Part shown: piece after piece, positions 34,975 to 43,135 of the stretch
Numbering within the stretch: the stretch's first letter is position 1
Layout: each line of letters opens with the position of its first letter
DNA from: a virus
Virus record (IMG/VR): IMGVR_UViG_3300043172_000883
Span: 1-63,607 of that record
Length of the DNA stretch: 63,607 bases
Direction: 5' to 3' (one strand)
Program-made: the position numbers and the translations under genes
The notes under the pieces: model-generated
Databases searched by the model: none
Seen by the model: only the letters and a program-made list of their open reading frames with translations
Told to the model about the DNA's origin: nothing

Positions 34975-35199
34975 ATGAGGACTAAAATTAATAATTACAT
35001 ACTAAATATTATGATTGGAATATGTATTTCATTAATAATATTTATTTTACTTTTACTAATTAGTCCTTTTTCACTACTAATTATTTTATTAATATCTGTA
35101 ATAGATAGTATTACAATTACTAAATATCTAATAATTAAAATAAATGAAATAAATATAAAAATTTATGGTGACTTATATCCCAGAATTAATAATATCTGA
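34975..35199 (+). CDS. Two-helix membrane protein, holin-like candidate (74 aa)
   Basis: Almost the entire protein is hydrophobic: one helix at residues about 10-35 and a second at 33-55, with a basic N-terminus and Ile/Asn-rich composition. Position after the tail genes is where holins often lie. The DNA is markedly AT-rich compared with its neighbours. Overlaps the 3' end of the converging regulator gene by 27 bases. Confidence 0.65.
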   Translation: MRTKINNYILNIMIGICISLIIFILLLLISPFSLLIILLISVIDSITITKYLIIKINEINIKIYGDLYPRINNI

Positions 35200-36066
35200 T
35201 ATTGTTGATTTGCTTATACTTACATTATAGGTAATCGCCAGATGGACTTCTATTTTGCGATAACTCATGGTTTTTGATAATTCAATGATTTCGCTTTCAT
35301 ATTTTGCATTTCTCCGTTGTTTTGGTCCAGGTCTTTGGTTTTTAATTCCTGCTTTTATCCGAATTTGATGGTAATAGTAGCTTGATACTGGTCTTTTAAC
35401 AGTGTCACAAATTTCGCGGACCGTTCTCCGAAATTTATATTTTAATTTACGCTCGCGATTGATAATGTTCTCTAGATTTGGGGCATACCCGTCCAGTAAT
35501 TCGTTGGAATATTCCCTGGTATTTCGTGAATCGTCCTTTTTACCGCTTAATATTTTTTTATTATTGTGCAAATGTTCTATTTTGCCTATACAATCATTAC
35601 AAGCCAGTCTCACCGTTTTATTCCATTGGCGTACCCCTTTCTGGTTACTGACAAAATTTTTTAACTCAAAATTATCACCATTGGTGAATGTTTGGACATC
35701 CCCTATATAACTATGATATAAATAAATGGAAGTGAAAAGTAAATGTGGTGATGGATATTTGAATTCAAGTAGCGTATGTTTACCCATGATATACGGTATG
35801 TGTTTGTAGCGATGATCTATCGATATTTCTATACCAAAATAATCGCAGAAATCATCAATCACCATGATAATATCCTTGATTTTCTTTGGATCATAAATCA
35901 CAAATAATCCAAGCGAGCTGGATCCATCACTGTAATTTTCTAGTTTGTTCTCCCTGATATATTCCTCATAAACCTGGTCTATCACCACTGCACACTTGCG
36001 ACAGACCACATCACTAAGGGTCCAAGTAGGTGATGATTTGTTGCAATCGCATTGTCTCACAAGCAA
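35173..36066 (-). CDS. TFIIB-type zinc ribbon plus C-terminal HTH regulator (297 aa)
   Basis: The N-terminus has CDC, then WTLSDVVCRKCAVVIDQVYEE, the zinc-ribbon pattern of archaeal TFB/TFIIB, which contacts RNA polymerase. The cyclin repeats of TFB are not recognisable. A second Cys pair (CNDC) lies near residue 155. The C-terminal 90 residues are basic with RPGPKQRRNAKYESEII followed by a helix-turn-helix (MSYRKIEVHLAITYNVS then ISKSTISDII). It looks like a viral transcription factor combining a polymerase-contacting ribbon with its own DNA reader. It ends the leftward transcription from 36.5 kb. Confidence 0.7.
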   Translation of the reverse strand: MLVRQCDCNKSSPTWTLSDVVCRKCAVVIDQVYEEYIRENKLENYSDGSSSLGLFVIYDPKKIKDIIMVIDDFCDYFGIEISIDHRYKHIPYIMGKHTLLEFKYPSPHLLFTSIYLYHSYIGDVQTFTNGDNFELKNFVSNQKGVRQWNKTVRLACNDCIGKIEHLHNNKKILSGKKDDSRNTREYSNELLDGYAPNLENIINRERKLKYKFRRTVREICDTVKRPVSSYYYHQIRIKAGIKNQRPGPKQRRNAKYESEIIELSKTMSYRKIEVHLAITYNVSISKSTISDIINSGI

Positions 36067-36094
36067 TAATATACGTACTTCTTATTTTAAGTTT

Positions 36095-36457
36095 TCATCC
36101 GTACAATAGCTTAATCGCATGTATGACCGCATTAACTATGTAGCGATCTCGTTTCTTCGCTCCAGTGCATCGTTCATCAATCAGTCCTGCATATGGGATA
36201 TGTGGATTGTCCTCTAGATCTTTAAGAAATTCATCGATATTGTCTGGCAATTTCTTCCTGGGTTTACGTTTCACTTTTGGTTTGGGAATTGTGCTCTGTA
36301 ATATTTTCTGTTGTTTTTCATATGCTTGTTTCCATCGTGAATAAGCACTCTCAACAGATCGTTGATTAGTATGGTGTAGCAAGGCATGGATCTCATACCA
36401 TTCCTTGCCTTCTTTCTCTTTTAGCTGGTAAATCTTAGGGAAATCATATTTCGCCAT
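36095..36457 (-). CDS. Myb/SANT-like DNA-binding protein (120 aa)
   Basis: The N-terminal 45 residues (KEGKEWYEIHALLHHTNQRS, then AYSRWKQAYEKQ) have the helix spacing and Trp positions of Myb/SANT-type HTH modules. A basic Pro/Lys linker follows (PKPKVKRKPRKKLP). It has its own TATA box and six phased TGTTGA boxes directly upstream, so it is probably strongly regulated, perhaps by itself. Confidence 0.65.
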   Translation of the reverse strand: MAKYDFPKIYQLKEKEGKEWYEIHALLHHTNQRSVESAYSRWKQAYEKQQKILQSTIPKPKVKRKPRKKLPDNIDEFLKDLEDNPHIPYAGLIDERCTGAKKRDRYIVNAVIHAIKLLYG

Positions 36458-36476
36458 GATATACCATGGTATAAAC

Positions 36477-36488
36477 GATTATAAAAAT
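36477..36488 (-). promoter_or_regulatory. TATA box of the Myb-like gene
   Basis: The minus-strand sequence ATTTTTATAATC is centred 25 bp before the ATG at 36457 and abuts the first TGTTGA box. Confidence 0.6.
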
Positions 36489-36546
36489 GTTGATTATTGT
36501 TGATGTTCTGTTGATCTTTTGTTGATTTGGTGTTGACAAATGTTGA
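36488..36546. repeat. Six TGTTGA direct repeats phased at 10-11 bp
   Basis: Copies start at 36488, 36498, 36509, 36520, 36531 and 36541. The spacing of 10, 11, 11, 11 and 10 bp places every box on the same face of the helix, directly upstream of a TATA box. This is the layout of a cooperative operator/activator array or an iteron set. Confidence 0.8.
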
Positions 36547-36549
36547 CAT

Positions 36550-37014
36550 TCAAAATATGTACTTGGTTAAATTTGTTGGTGCTGACTTTGCCCTTCTATA
36601 ATTATTGAAGGAGAAGTTACATAGTCTACATTCCATCTCGTTTGGAACCCATACCTTCCCATTCAATGCAGCCAACCAGTGTTTGTCTATATAGATGGTA
36701 TTGGGTTGGCTTGGATGTTCTATGTCAATTGATAACATTACTTTGCCAGCGGTGTTAATGGCTGCTTTTAGAACTTCAAATGGATATTGAATGATTCTGC
36801 AACTGGAGGTAAAAATCTGAACGGATGGTCCGCGAGTAAATCCAACGCATAGGATCCTACGTAGATGGCCATCATTGATCAGTTCAGTTACATATGGGGC
36901 AATAGTTTGTCTTGTAACTCCTAGCTCGTCTGCGATGATCTGTGTGGTCCAGGCATCTTGTCTGGAATGTGTTCGATCCATAATATATTGGATGGTAGCA
37001 TCTTTGGCCATCAT
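36550..37014 (-). CDS. HTH regulator (154 aa)
   Basis: The N-terminal 50 residues form a clear winged-HTH (WTTQIIADELGVTRQTIAPYV then ELINDGHLRRI). The C-terminal domain holds CRLC, possibly a zinc site, near residue 132. It may control the adjacent operator array. A second ATG one codon on is the alternative start. Confidence 0.75.
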   Translation of the reverse strand: MMAKDATIQYIMDRTHSRQDAWTTQIIADELGVTRQTIAPYVTELINDGHLRRILCVGFTRGPSVQIFTSSCRIIQYPFEVLKAAINTAGKVMLSIDIEHPSQPNTIYIDKHWLAALNGKVWVPNEMECRLCNFSFNNYRRAKSAPTNLTKYIF

Positions 37015-37289
37015 TTTTCATCCTTTTCCTTAGCGTCGAATTTATCCAGTTCTTCTTTGATGTCCCATGCAAGTTGCTGAGCTGCATTGAATATTCTACC
37101 ACCATGACCACGTATGGGATTATCTTTAGCTGTACTAGAAACAGCGGTGGACCCCTTGCTACGTGGGACCACATGTACCTGATTTACATGGAAGCTAATC
37201 TCGTATCGATATCCCATAATCTTGGCTGCGTATGGGTGATTCTCATCGATGGCTTTGATGATCTTACGCATGGTCCTGCTAGTTACCAT
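37011..37289 (-). CDS. Hypothetical protein (92 aa)
   Basis: An alpha/beta protein with VVPRSKGSTAVSS and GHGGRIF loops in the middle and a helical C-terminus. Overlaps the HTH gene by ATGA. No family recognised. Confidence 0.65.
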   Translation of the reverse strand: MVTSRTMRKIIKAIDENHPYAAKIMGYRYEISFHVNQVHVVPRSKGSTAVSSTAKDNPIRGHGGRIFNAAQQLAWDIKEELDKFDAKEKDEK

Positions 37290-37291
37290 GT

Positions 37292-37525
37292 TTAGGGCCT
37301 CCTGCTAATTTCCCATAGAGCCTTTTCCATTCTCTCCAATATTTCACCGATGTAATCAACGCCAAGCATCCTACCATCTTTTACCATATGATAATGATGA
37401 TGGGTTTCTGCTCTAGATGATTTATGCAAGGTGATTACATCAACCCTCCATCCGTCATCTTCAAGGATTTGGATTTCTTTTAAGGCATCTAAATCGTGGT
37501 TAATAACAGTAATTATTGTCCTCAT
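37292..37525 (-). CDS. Hypothetical protein (77 aa)
   Basis: ATG behind GAGGAGAAGAA is chosen. Beta-alpha-beta pattern with a HHHYHMVKDG metal-binding-like segment. No family recognised. Confidence 0.7.
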   Translation of the reverse strand: MRTIITVINHDLDALKEIQILEDDGWRVDVITLHKSSRAETHHHYHMVKDGRMLGVDYIGEILERMEKALWEISRRP

Positions 37526-37902
37526 TTCTTCTCCTCCAGCCAATCAGAGACACATTTCGTGCATACTGTCTTGCCAGGATGCTTATCCGTGTACAAAATG
37601 GTCCTATCAAATGTACAGCACATATTACCACATTTGAAACAGATATCCTCTCCATATTTATCGCTATCACGACCACAGATATGACAAGAGGTTTGTTCGT
37701 ATACTCTACCAGTATCCTCATTTCTTACGGTTTTTCTGACTTTGACGATGGTTTCAATAGGTTCAGCGGTTAGGATATTAACAACTCTGTCAGCCAGGTC
37801 CTCAGTTAATCCAATTCCACAATTTGAACAATATTTCTCTCCAGAAATTAATTCATTGATTGGTGATCTGCAACATTCACTCTTTTCTTTGGTTTGAACC
37901 AT
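37522..37902 (-). CDS. Multi-zinc-ribbon protein (126 aa)
   Basis: CSNCG near the N-terminus, CHICG, then CFKCGNMCC and CTKC make at least two or three zinc sites. Highly Cys-rich protein likely binding nucleic acid or protein. Its start is preceded by the recurrent GGAGG/TAGAATG junction. Confidence 0.75.
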   Translation of the reverse strand: MVQTKEKSECCRSPINELISGEKYCSNCGIGLTEDLADRVVNILTAEPIETIVKVRKTVRNEDTGRVYEQTSCHICGRDSDKYGEDICFKCGNMCCTFDRTILYTDKHPGKTVCTKCVSDWLEEKK

Positions 37903-37903
37903 T

Positions 37904-38092
37904 CTAGTTGTCCTCCTTTAATGCTTCTTCTAAATCACACAGATGCCATACACATATTTTATCATCTCGGTGGGTGATAGTGCCACAGTGCAAACAATAA
38001 TTATGTTTTTCTAATAAAACAAGGCGGCCTTCGATAAAAGCATAAACAGGATAGGTCTTGCTATCTATAGGGTGAGTGTTATCGGTTGGCAT
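37904..38092 (-). CDS. Small zinc protein ending in EDN (62 aa)
   Basis: LHCGTITH with an upstream Cys/His may form a zinc site. The last codons (KEDN and TAG) contain the Shine-Dalgarno of the next gene. The ATG one base after the upstream stop is chosen. Confidence 0.7.
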   Translation of the reverse strand: MPTDNTHPIDSKTYPVYAFIEGRLVLLEKHNYCLHCGTITHRDDKICVWHLCDLEEALKEDN

Positions 38093-38093
38093 T

Positions 38094-38285
38094 CTAGTTG
38101 CCTCCCTCATAGCATTCAAAACATAATTGGCTATCATCCGTTACGTTAGGATTATCCTCTGTGAAGGCTCTAAGACATTCATTGCATGTCCAGTACCATA
38201 GATCATTATGATATTCCATAATCATAGCATTCAGTTCCATTCGTTCATTGTGTTGAATGATGGATAAATTTTTAAAAAAGCCCAT
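38094..38285 (-). CDS. Zinc ribbon protein (63 aa)
   Basis: CNEC and CFEC are spaced by about 23 residues in a short protein. Its start follows GGAGTGATTAAGA. Confidence 0.7.
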   Translation of the reverse strand: MGFFKNLSIIQHNERMELNAMIMEYHNDLWYWTCNECLRAFTEDNPNVTDDSQLCFECYEGGN

Positions 38286-38287
38286 TC

Positions 38288-38656
38288 TTAATCACTCCTC
38301 GCAAATGCGTACCATTTCCCTAGTTCTGGTACATGTGCTTTCATTGTATTGGTTCTACCAACTAGATCAAGGATGGCAAATATCTTACCCATGTAATAAG
38401 CATACATGGGCATTTTGTACTGGGTACGAGCCTTCATGGCTTTATCATTATATTTGATCAGTAGCCTCACGGAATGGTTTGGTTTCTCGGTTTTACGCTG
38501 GCATCCTGCACACAATTGGTGTGCGATTGGTATTGTAGTGCCAAAGGTTCCTCCACAGTCATCGCAATTTACCATGGTTACTTTGCTATCCTTTTTCTCG
38601 GCTCCCTGCTCATCAATTCTCAGGTTTTCATAATGTTGTTCATCTTCATGTGACAT
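38288..38656 (-). CDS. Zinc ribbon protein (122 aa)
   Basis: CDDCGGTFG and CAGCQ form a ribbon around residues 32-55; the rest is beta/alpha. The ATG after GGAGGATAATTAGA is chosen over upstream in-frame ATGs inside the neighbour. Confidence 0.7.
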   Translation of the reverse strand: MSHEDEQHYENLRIDEQGAEKKDSKVTMVNCDDCGGTFGTTIPIAHQLCAGCQRKTEKPNHSVRLLIKYNDKAMKARTQYKMPMYAYYMGKIFAILDLVGRTNTMKAHVPELGKWYAFARSD

Positions 38657-38657
38657 T

Positions 38658-39089
38658 CTAATTATCCTCCCTTCTCCTAAGCTCATCAAAGACCAATTCC
38701 TTTTGGGCGTTGGTCTTGGCCCTATCATGCTTCATTCCTCCATATCCTCCGCTCGATAGGGCTTTTAGGTTTTCCAATACCATTCTAAGGTAACGGGTTG
38801 GTACTTTCTCAAGTGAGAAAGGTAGTAATGGTTCCTCTTTCTTTCTCATAACTCGGTGTCCTAATTGCTGTTCATGGATAACTGCGGCCTCTTGATCCAT
38901 ATGGGTCTCAGGACAATCAGTACAGTAGAAGTAATCCCCTTTCTCTACCATCTTATTAAATTCACATGTGCATGACTTGTAGCCTTCTTCTCCCCAATTA
39001 AGTTTGCACTCTTTGGGGTGTTCTTTCTCGGCTTCCAATCTAGTGTCGAAAGGGGGTTCTTGGTTCCCATCTTGGTCCACGTTTGGCAT
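38658..39089 (-). CDS. Zinc finger protein ending in EDN (143 aa)
   Basis: CTCEFN and YFYCTDCPETHMD with a downstream HEQQLGHRV give a C2H2-like finger after an acidic N-terminus. The C-terminal EDN is encoded by the following gene's Shine-Dalgarno. Confidence 0.7.
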   Translation of the reverse strand: MPNVDQDGNQEPPFDTRLEAEKEHPKECKLNWGEEGYKSCTCEFNKMVEKGDYFYCTDCPETHMDQEAAVIHEQQLGHRVMRKKEEPLLPFSLEKVPTRYLRMVLENLKALSSGGYGGMKHDRAKTNAQKELVFDELRRREDN

Positions 39090-39090
39090 T

Positions 39091-39396
39091 CTAATTGTCC
39101 TCCTTGGTAGTAATGCAGATTACATACTTGACAACGTCAAAAGTGAGATAAATAACTGAATGCCCTGCTAGAACACTGTCTAAATGCTCTTGGTAAACAG
39201 TGTTAATATCACAAATGACACGGTTATATCTATTGGCATCATGGCCAATCAGCACGTTAATTACTTTCCTGAGTTCGCTTATATCATCTAAATAAACCGT
39301 ATTGGTTACACCTAGGGGGGTGTTGGTGGTATTGATCTTAAGTTCAATACTGGCTTCCTCTTTCGAGGCGGGTATGATTGGTTCGGTTGATTCCAT
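39091..39396 (-). CDS. Hypothetical protein ending in EDN (101 aa)
   Basis: Beta-rich soluble protein with a central VLIGHDANRYNR loop. No family recognised. Same TAGAATG junction as its neighbours. Confidence 0.65.
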   Translation of the reverse strand: MESTEPIIPASKEEASIELKINTTNTPLGVTNTVYLDDISELRKVINVLIGHDANRYNRVICDINTVYQEHLDSVLAGHSVIYLTFDVVKYVICITTKEDN

Positions 39397-39397
39397 T

Positions 39398-39601
39398 TTA
39401 GTTGGCCTCCAATTGGATTGTATCTTGCTCCATCATTCTTAGAAGCGTAGCAATGTTATTATTGGGGTACATTTCGTTTGTGGCTTTTAGAAATCCATAG
39501 ATGAAAGCCATCGAGACGTTTTTATTATTCTCTAATAATAGATTCTTGAATGGTCGATCCTCTTTCGAGGCTGTTGGTGAACGATCTTTATTACTACTCA
39601 T
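39398..39601 (-). CDS. Hypothetical helical protein (67 aa)
   Basis: First gene of the leftward unit 39601 to about 37011. Disordered, charged N-terminus then two helices. A TATA box on the minus strand sits 28 bp before the ATG. Confidence 0.65.
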   Translation of the reverse strand: MSSNKDRSPTASKEDRPFKNLLLENNKNVSMAFIYGFLKATNEMYPNNNIATLLRMMEQDTIQLEAN

Positions 39602-39624
39602 TCTAATTAAATATAGGGCATGGT

Positions 39625-39634
39625 CATATATATT
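39625..39634 (-). promoter_or_regulatory. TATA box for the leftward unit starting at 39601
   Basis: AATATATATG on the minus strand is centred 28 bp before the start codon; it lies beside the stop codon of the upstream gene. Confidence 0.6.
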
Positions 39635-39803
39635 ACTTTCCTTTACTTTCCGTCTGTTTCTTCAAATTTTCACAAAATATTTTTCCATACTGTAATTCCA
39701 TTAATTTTTCAATGGTATCATATTTTACTAGAACTTGTTTTCCACAATTGGAACAGAATTTATGCTCATCGGTAATAATAGCATTACAGTCTTTGCACTT
39801 CAT
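39633..39803 (-). CDS. Zinc ribbon (56 aa)
   Basis: CKDC and CSNCGK in the first 22 residues form a typical short zinc ribbon of the double-CxxC kind, followed by a helical tail. ATGA overlap with the upstream gene. Confidence 0.7.
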   Translation of the reverse strand: MKCKDCNAIITDEHKFCSNCGKQVLVKYDTIEKLMELQYGKIFCENLKKQTESKGK

Positions 39804-40108
39804 TTTTTCTTACCCATATCCAGAAGTGGTAACCTGGTATCATTCATCAGATTTCTTATCTTGTCTTTTGGTCCAGTGTACTCGCATCCTGCAAAATCAA
39901 AGTTATTAACAATCATAATTCTGAAAAATAATTCAGCTTCCAAGCGATTACCCACATCAGCCATGATCTGTTTGACAACTCCATTCAACTGTCTCTCAAA
40001 ATTAGCTTTTGTGTCTTTCAGCAATTGCTTCTCATCTCGTATTTTCCTACGTAGTTGACCGATCTTCTTATCGCGTTCGGCAACTAATTTATAGATGTTA
40101 TTGCTCAT
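39800..40108 (-). CDS. Coiled-coil protein (102 aa)
   Basis: Residues 5-50 are a strongly charged coiled coil; the C-terminal half is mixed. Coupled to the recombination genes by ATGA overlaps, so a role in DNA transactions is possible. Confidence 0.65.
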   Translation of the reverse strand: MSNNIYKLVAERDKKIGQLRRKIRDEKQLLKDTKANFERQLNGVVKQIMADVGNRLEAELFFRIMIVNNFDFAGCEYTGPKDKIRNLMNDTRLPLLDMGKKK

Positions 40109-40425
40109 TTTAAATCCCTAACCCTAAATTTTTCTTTGAGTGGTTTATCCGTGGTTTTAATTATTTCTGGACCTGTATACCCTTCTACGCGTACCCATCT
40201 AGATTTCATCATATGACCACATTGACAAGTTAATGTATTTGGGCGTCCATACATTAGTGTTATGGATCCCTCAAAATCATTTTTACAATCACTGCATTTG
40301 ATTGGAAGTATTTGGATAAAAGTTGGCATAACACCAAGCGGTTCTGGTGTCATAATGAACTCATTTGTACCCTTAAGTTTTTTTTCCAAGTCATTAATCT
40401 TGGATAAATAATCTCCGTATTTCAT
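40105..40425 (-). CDS. Zinc ribbon protein (106 aa)
   Basis: A helical N-terminus, then CSDCKNDF and CQCGHM forming a ribbon with a basic end. Overlaps the annealing-type gene by ATGA. Confidence 0.7.
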   Translation of the reverse strand: MKYGDYLSKINDLEKKLKGTNEFIMTPEPLGVMPTFIQILPIKCSDCKNDFEGSITLMYGRPNTLTCQCGHMMKSRWVRVEGYTGPEIIKTTDKPLKEKFRVRDLK

Positions 40426-41267
40426 ACCATATCCTCATTGGAACTGATTCCATACCCGACCAAGTCAGCTATCGCTCTCGAAATAGCACGTGTGGTGGCT
40501 TTTCCAAGCGCATCATGTGGTGAGTAATACAAGCCATTATCAAAACTAGATACTATGCCCCATTGCTCGGCAAATGCGTTATCCGGCATGGTCACTCGGA
40601 CCTTGACTCGGTATTGCCAATAGATATCATGCGAGTTGTGTTTCTTATCCTTTATGGGCAGTGGTGGCTCAAATCTGTCCAGATGTGTCTCCTTAATAAC
40701 AGTACTTAATCGAAATGCCTGGCCAAGCTTACGGAATCCCGATTTCTTCAGGAATTTCTTAGATCCTATTTGATGCCAATCACTATCGCTTATAATCTCA
40801 TTTTTGATGAAATTAAACATCTTCCACTTATCCATGAAATCAATTTTTGATTCCTCAAATGACATAACGTGCTGTGGTGATAGCATCAATGCCTCCTCAC
40901 TCACTATCTCACCAGTGTATTCTTTAGCATCACTGACGCCCTCATCATAACTCTTTTTCTTAGCAAGAGCTGTTTCAAACATATTACTTTTTTCTGTCAT
41001 TTTTTCACCAACTGCGCCATCTAGTATGGCATCTAAATCTAAGGTCCAGCCCCATTTATCATGTTTAGTTTTTATGGGTAATTCATACTGGATCCCTCTA
41101 ACTAGTTCGAATGGTAGTTTAGTTTCATCCTCATAAAGTTGCAATCTGAATGGTTCTTTTCTGATTTCATCATCATTTACAACTTCCAAGATCTTCCAGA
41201 CAAAGGGTAGGTTTGGTTCTATACGACCTACTACCTCATCAATAATCAGTTTCTCTTTATTACTCAT
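40422..41267 (-). CDS. Putative recombination (annealing-type) protein (281 aa)
   Basis: The C-terminal 150 residues run FLKKSGFRKLGQAF, a beta region, YWQYRVKVRVTMP and finally LGKATTRAISRAIADLVGYG, a TRA-x-x-RA ending that I associate with viral and archaeal proteins thought to act in ssDNA annealing. It neighbours a RecB/Cas4-like nuclease, the usual recombination pair. Family assignment is inference; it could be another replication accessory factor. Confidence 0.55.
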   Translation of the reverse strand: MSNKEKLIIDEVVGRIEPNLPFVWKILEVVNDDEIRKEPFRLQLYEDETKLPFELVRGIQYELPIKTKHDKWGWTLDLDAILDGAVGEKMTEKSNMFETALAKKKSYDEGVSDAKEYTGEIVSEEALMLSPQHVMSFEESKIDFMDKWKMFNFIKNEIISDSDWHQIGSKKFLKKSGFRKLGQAFRLSTVIKETHLDRFEPPLPIKDKKHNSHDIYWQYRVKVRVTMPDNAFAEQWGIVSSFDNGLYYSPHDALGKATTRAISRAIADLVGYGISSNEDMV

Positions 41268-41550
41268 CTGTTACAACCGCCTTTATTACAATATCTTTTA
41301 TCTTATATGCTTCACTGTTTAACAGACTCTTGAGAATGCTTCTTTTAACAACTCGAGTGGTAGATTTTATCAATTCTTCAGTAAAAACAGTATTTATCCA
41401 TATTTCCCATTGTTCGATACTTACATCCGAAAGCATATTTGAATCGATATCTAGTAATTCTCTTGCTACGTCTCCCCAATGAAATTTAATTACATGGAAA
41501 TATGCCTTATCGCGTACTTTATTACTGATTAGTTGTCCTAGATCGACCAT
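41260..41550 (-). CDS. Hypothetical protein (96 aa)
   Basis: Soluble helical protein in the recombination operon, eight-base overlap downstream and one-base overlap upstream. No family recognised. Confidence 0.65.
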   Translation of the reverse strand: MVDLGQLISNKVRDKAYFHVIKFHWGDVARELLDIDSNMLSDVSIEQWEIWINTVFTEELIKSTTRVVKRSILKSLLNSEAYKIKDIVIKAVVTDE

Positions 41551-41771
41551 TATTTTTCCTCCTTCAAATCACTCAGTAATAATTCTTTCACAATTACCAA
41601 ATGTTCTTTATCTTGAAGTTTGATAACCAAATCATAACACGTATCACAGACTTCGATTCTGTTGCTATCTTTGATTGATGTGTATTCAAGCAATAATGTT
41701 TTCTCAACGATAAGTAATCTTTTGGTTGCCTCTGATCTGATTCCAATCCTAAAACATAATCGACACATCAT
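41550..41771 (-). CDS. Zinc-binding small protein (73 aa)
   Basis: CRLC at the N-terminus and CDTC about 35 residues later; helical otherwise. ATGA overlap with the nuclease gene. Confidence 0.65.
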   Translation of the reverse strand: MMCRLCFRIGIRSEATKRLLIVEKTLLLEYTSIKDSNRIEVCDTCYDLVIKLQDKEHLVIVKELLLSDLKEEK

Positions 41772-42859
41772 TTGCGACCCATCTCCTCTTTCAAATCTGT
41801 CTCACAACAGTATCTGAATTTGCAATATAGCTCACGACATTCCCAAAAATTATTATTACCCAGAAGTGCTCCACGCTGCATGGCAGTAAGTGGGATAATG
41901 GTCCGTTCTTCCTCTGCAGTGAACACGAGATCAAGTTTTTCCTGAAGTGGTTCAAGCCAGCTCTCATCGAAATCTTGCTTGTAATACCTCATCTCGTAGT
42001 TATTACGGTCCATATAGAGTATTGCGCCTTTGATACCGCCGAGTGCAGCTTGATAGCCCAATAACTGTTCGAGATGACCAGCTTTGGGTGTGTATTGGAA
42101 TCCTTTGGTTGATTTGATATCAATTACCACCAGCTCATTATCAACCCTGCATAGCATATCTGGATGGCCTGTCACCTTACCAGGTCGGCCTTTGATAAGT
42201 GCTGTTGGTGGTATATCAAATTCCATATTGATAACAATATCGGATCCCTCAAGCCTTGATTGAATATACTCATGTACTGATTGGCCAGCCTCGGCTTCAT
42301 TTAACACGTCGAGTGATTTATGGCGATAGTGACGATCAAATGATTCTTTGACAATCGCTTTATCAAAATACAGCGTTTTTGGTTTCTTCAGATTCATCTT
42401 GGCAAATTGCATCTTTCGCATACATCCTGGGAGTGAGGACATGCGCTGCGTTCCCTTATCTGGTACGTACCCATGACCAAACTCCCTGTTCTTCTTGTGG
42501 AGCCTCTCACGAATGGCGATGTAAAGCGGATCACTGTTATCCAGGGTTGGTTGTCTACTAACCGCTGCTTTGCTGATCTGACGGAATAATAAAACACCAC
42601 CTTTTTTATTCTTCTCGATGTTGAACCTGCGTTTACCAACACTGTAATCATCACTGGTGGTGGTTTCTCGACCCATAAATTCATATTCTGCAAATGGTAT
42701 AACTGGAGCGTTTTCCAGTGCATGATGACCAAAATAACTTATGATGGCATCGCCTTGAAATGTTGCATGTGCAATCCACATGGGTACATCACCAGGTAGC
42801 ACCATGGCCTTATCCCACTGCGTTGTTACCATTACTTTGTAAAGTAAAAGTTCTGGCAT
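41768..42859 (-). CDS. PD-(D/E)XK exonuclease, RecB/Cas4-like, with Cys cluster (363 aa)
   Basis: The nuclease core is visible as GHPDML (acidic residue) followed by VVIDIKSTKG (D-x-K) in residues about 235-260, then a helix with QLLGYQAAL. C-terminal Cys residues (CRELYCKFRYCC) plus an upstream PGCMRK resemble the 4Fe-4S ligands of Cas4 and AddB nucleases. It should resect DNA ends for recombination or replication. The start after GGAGGCAAGAAAAATA, in a TAATG overlap, is chosen over one six codons upstream. Confidence 0.85.
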   Translation of the reverse strand: MPELLLYKVMVTTQWDKAMVLPGDVPMWIAHATFQGDAIISYFGHHALENAPVIPFAEYEFMGRETTTSDDYSVGKRRFNIEKNKKGGVLLFRQISKAAVSRQPTLDNSDPLYIAIRERLHKKNREFGHGYVPDKGTQRMSSLPGCMRKMQFAKMNLKKPKTLYFDKAIVKESFDRHYRHKSLDVLNEAEAGQSVHEYIQSRLEGSDIVINMEFDIPPTALIKGRPGKVTGHPDMLCRVDNELVVIDIKSTKGFQYTPKAGHLEQLLGYQAALGGIKGAILYMDRNNYEMRYYKQDFDESWLEPLQEKLDLVFTAEEERTIIPLTAMQRGALLGNNNFWECRELYCKFRYCCETDLKEEMGRK

Positions 42860-43047
42860 TATTTTTCTTGCCTCCATTCTTCCTCGGTGGTTTGTTTGGC
42901 TACTGTCTGTCGTACTGCCCTACAATTTTCACACCAGAGTAATGTTGTGTTTATCCACTGTCGCACGGCGCGACCGTTGATCTTGGCACGTTTCCTGATT
43001 TTTGGTATGTATAGCCTTGCATTACACACGTTACACTTAGGATTCAT
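42859..43047 (-). CDS. Zinc ribbon (62 aa)
   Basis: CNVC and CENC flank a basic region (RKRAKINGRAVRQ), a nucleic-acid-binding ribbon by composition. Leaderless promoter: a TATA box lies 28 bp before the ATG. It heads the recombination operon. Confidence 0.7.
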   Translation of the reverse strand: MNPKCNVCNARLYIPKIRKRAKINGRAVRQWINTTLLWCENCRAVRQTVAKQTTEEEWRQEK

Positions 43048-43070
43048 ATTAGTTATAGCTTGTATTTTGA

Positions 43071-43080
43071 ATATAAAAAC
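43071..43080 (-). promoter_or_regulatory. TATA box of the recombination operon
   Basis: GTTTTTATAT on the minus strand, about 28 bp before the start at 43047. A CTAGGG/CCCTAG palindrome (43080-43095) touches its upstream side and could be an operator. Confidence 0.6.
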
Positions 43081-43098
43081 TAGGGTATCCCCTAGTGG

Positions 43099-43135
43099 AA
43101 AAATAAATAAAAAAAGTCGGAGGTTTTTAGCCTCC
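43099..43135 (-). terminator. Hairpin and U-tract terminator of the noncoding RNA
   Basis: On the minus strand GGAGG-CTAAAAA-CCTCC is followed by GAC and seven T, then a further T-rich stretch. This is a good intrinsic terminator for transcription coming from 44.1 kb and ends the structured region. Confidence 0.65.
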
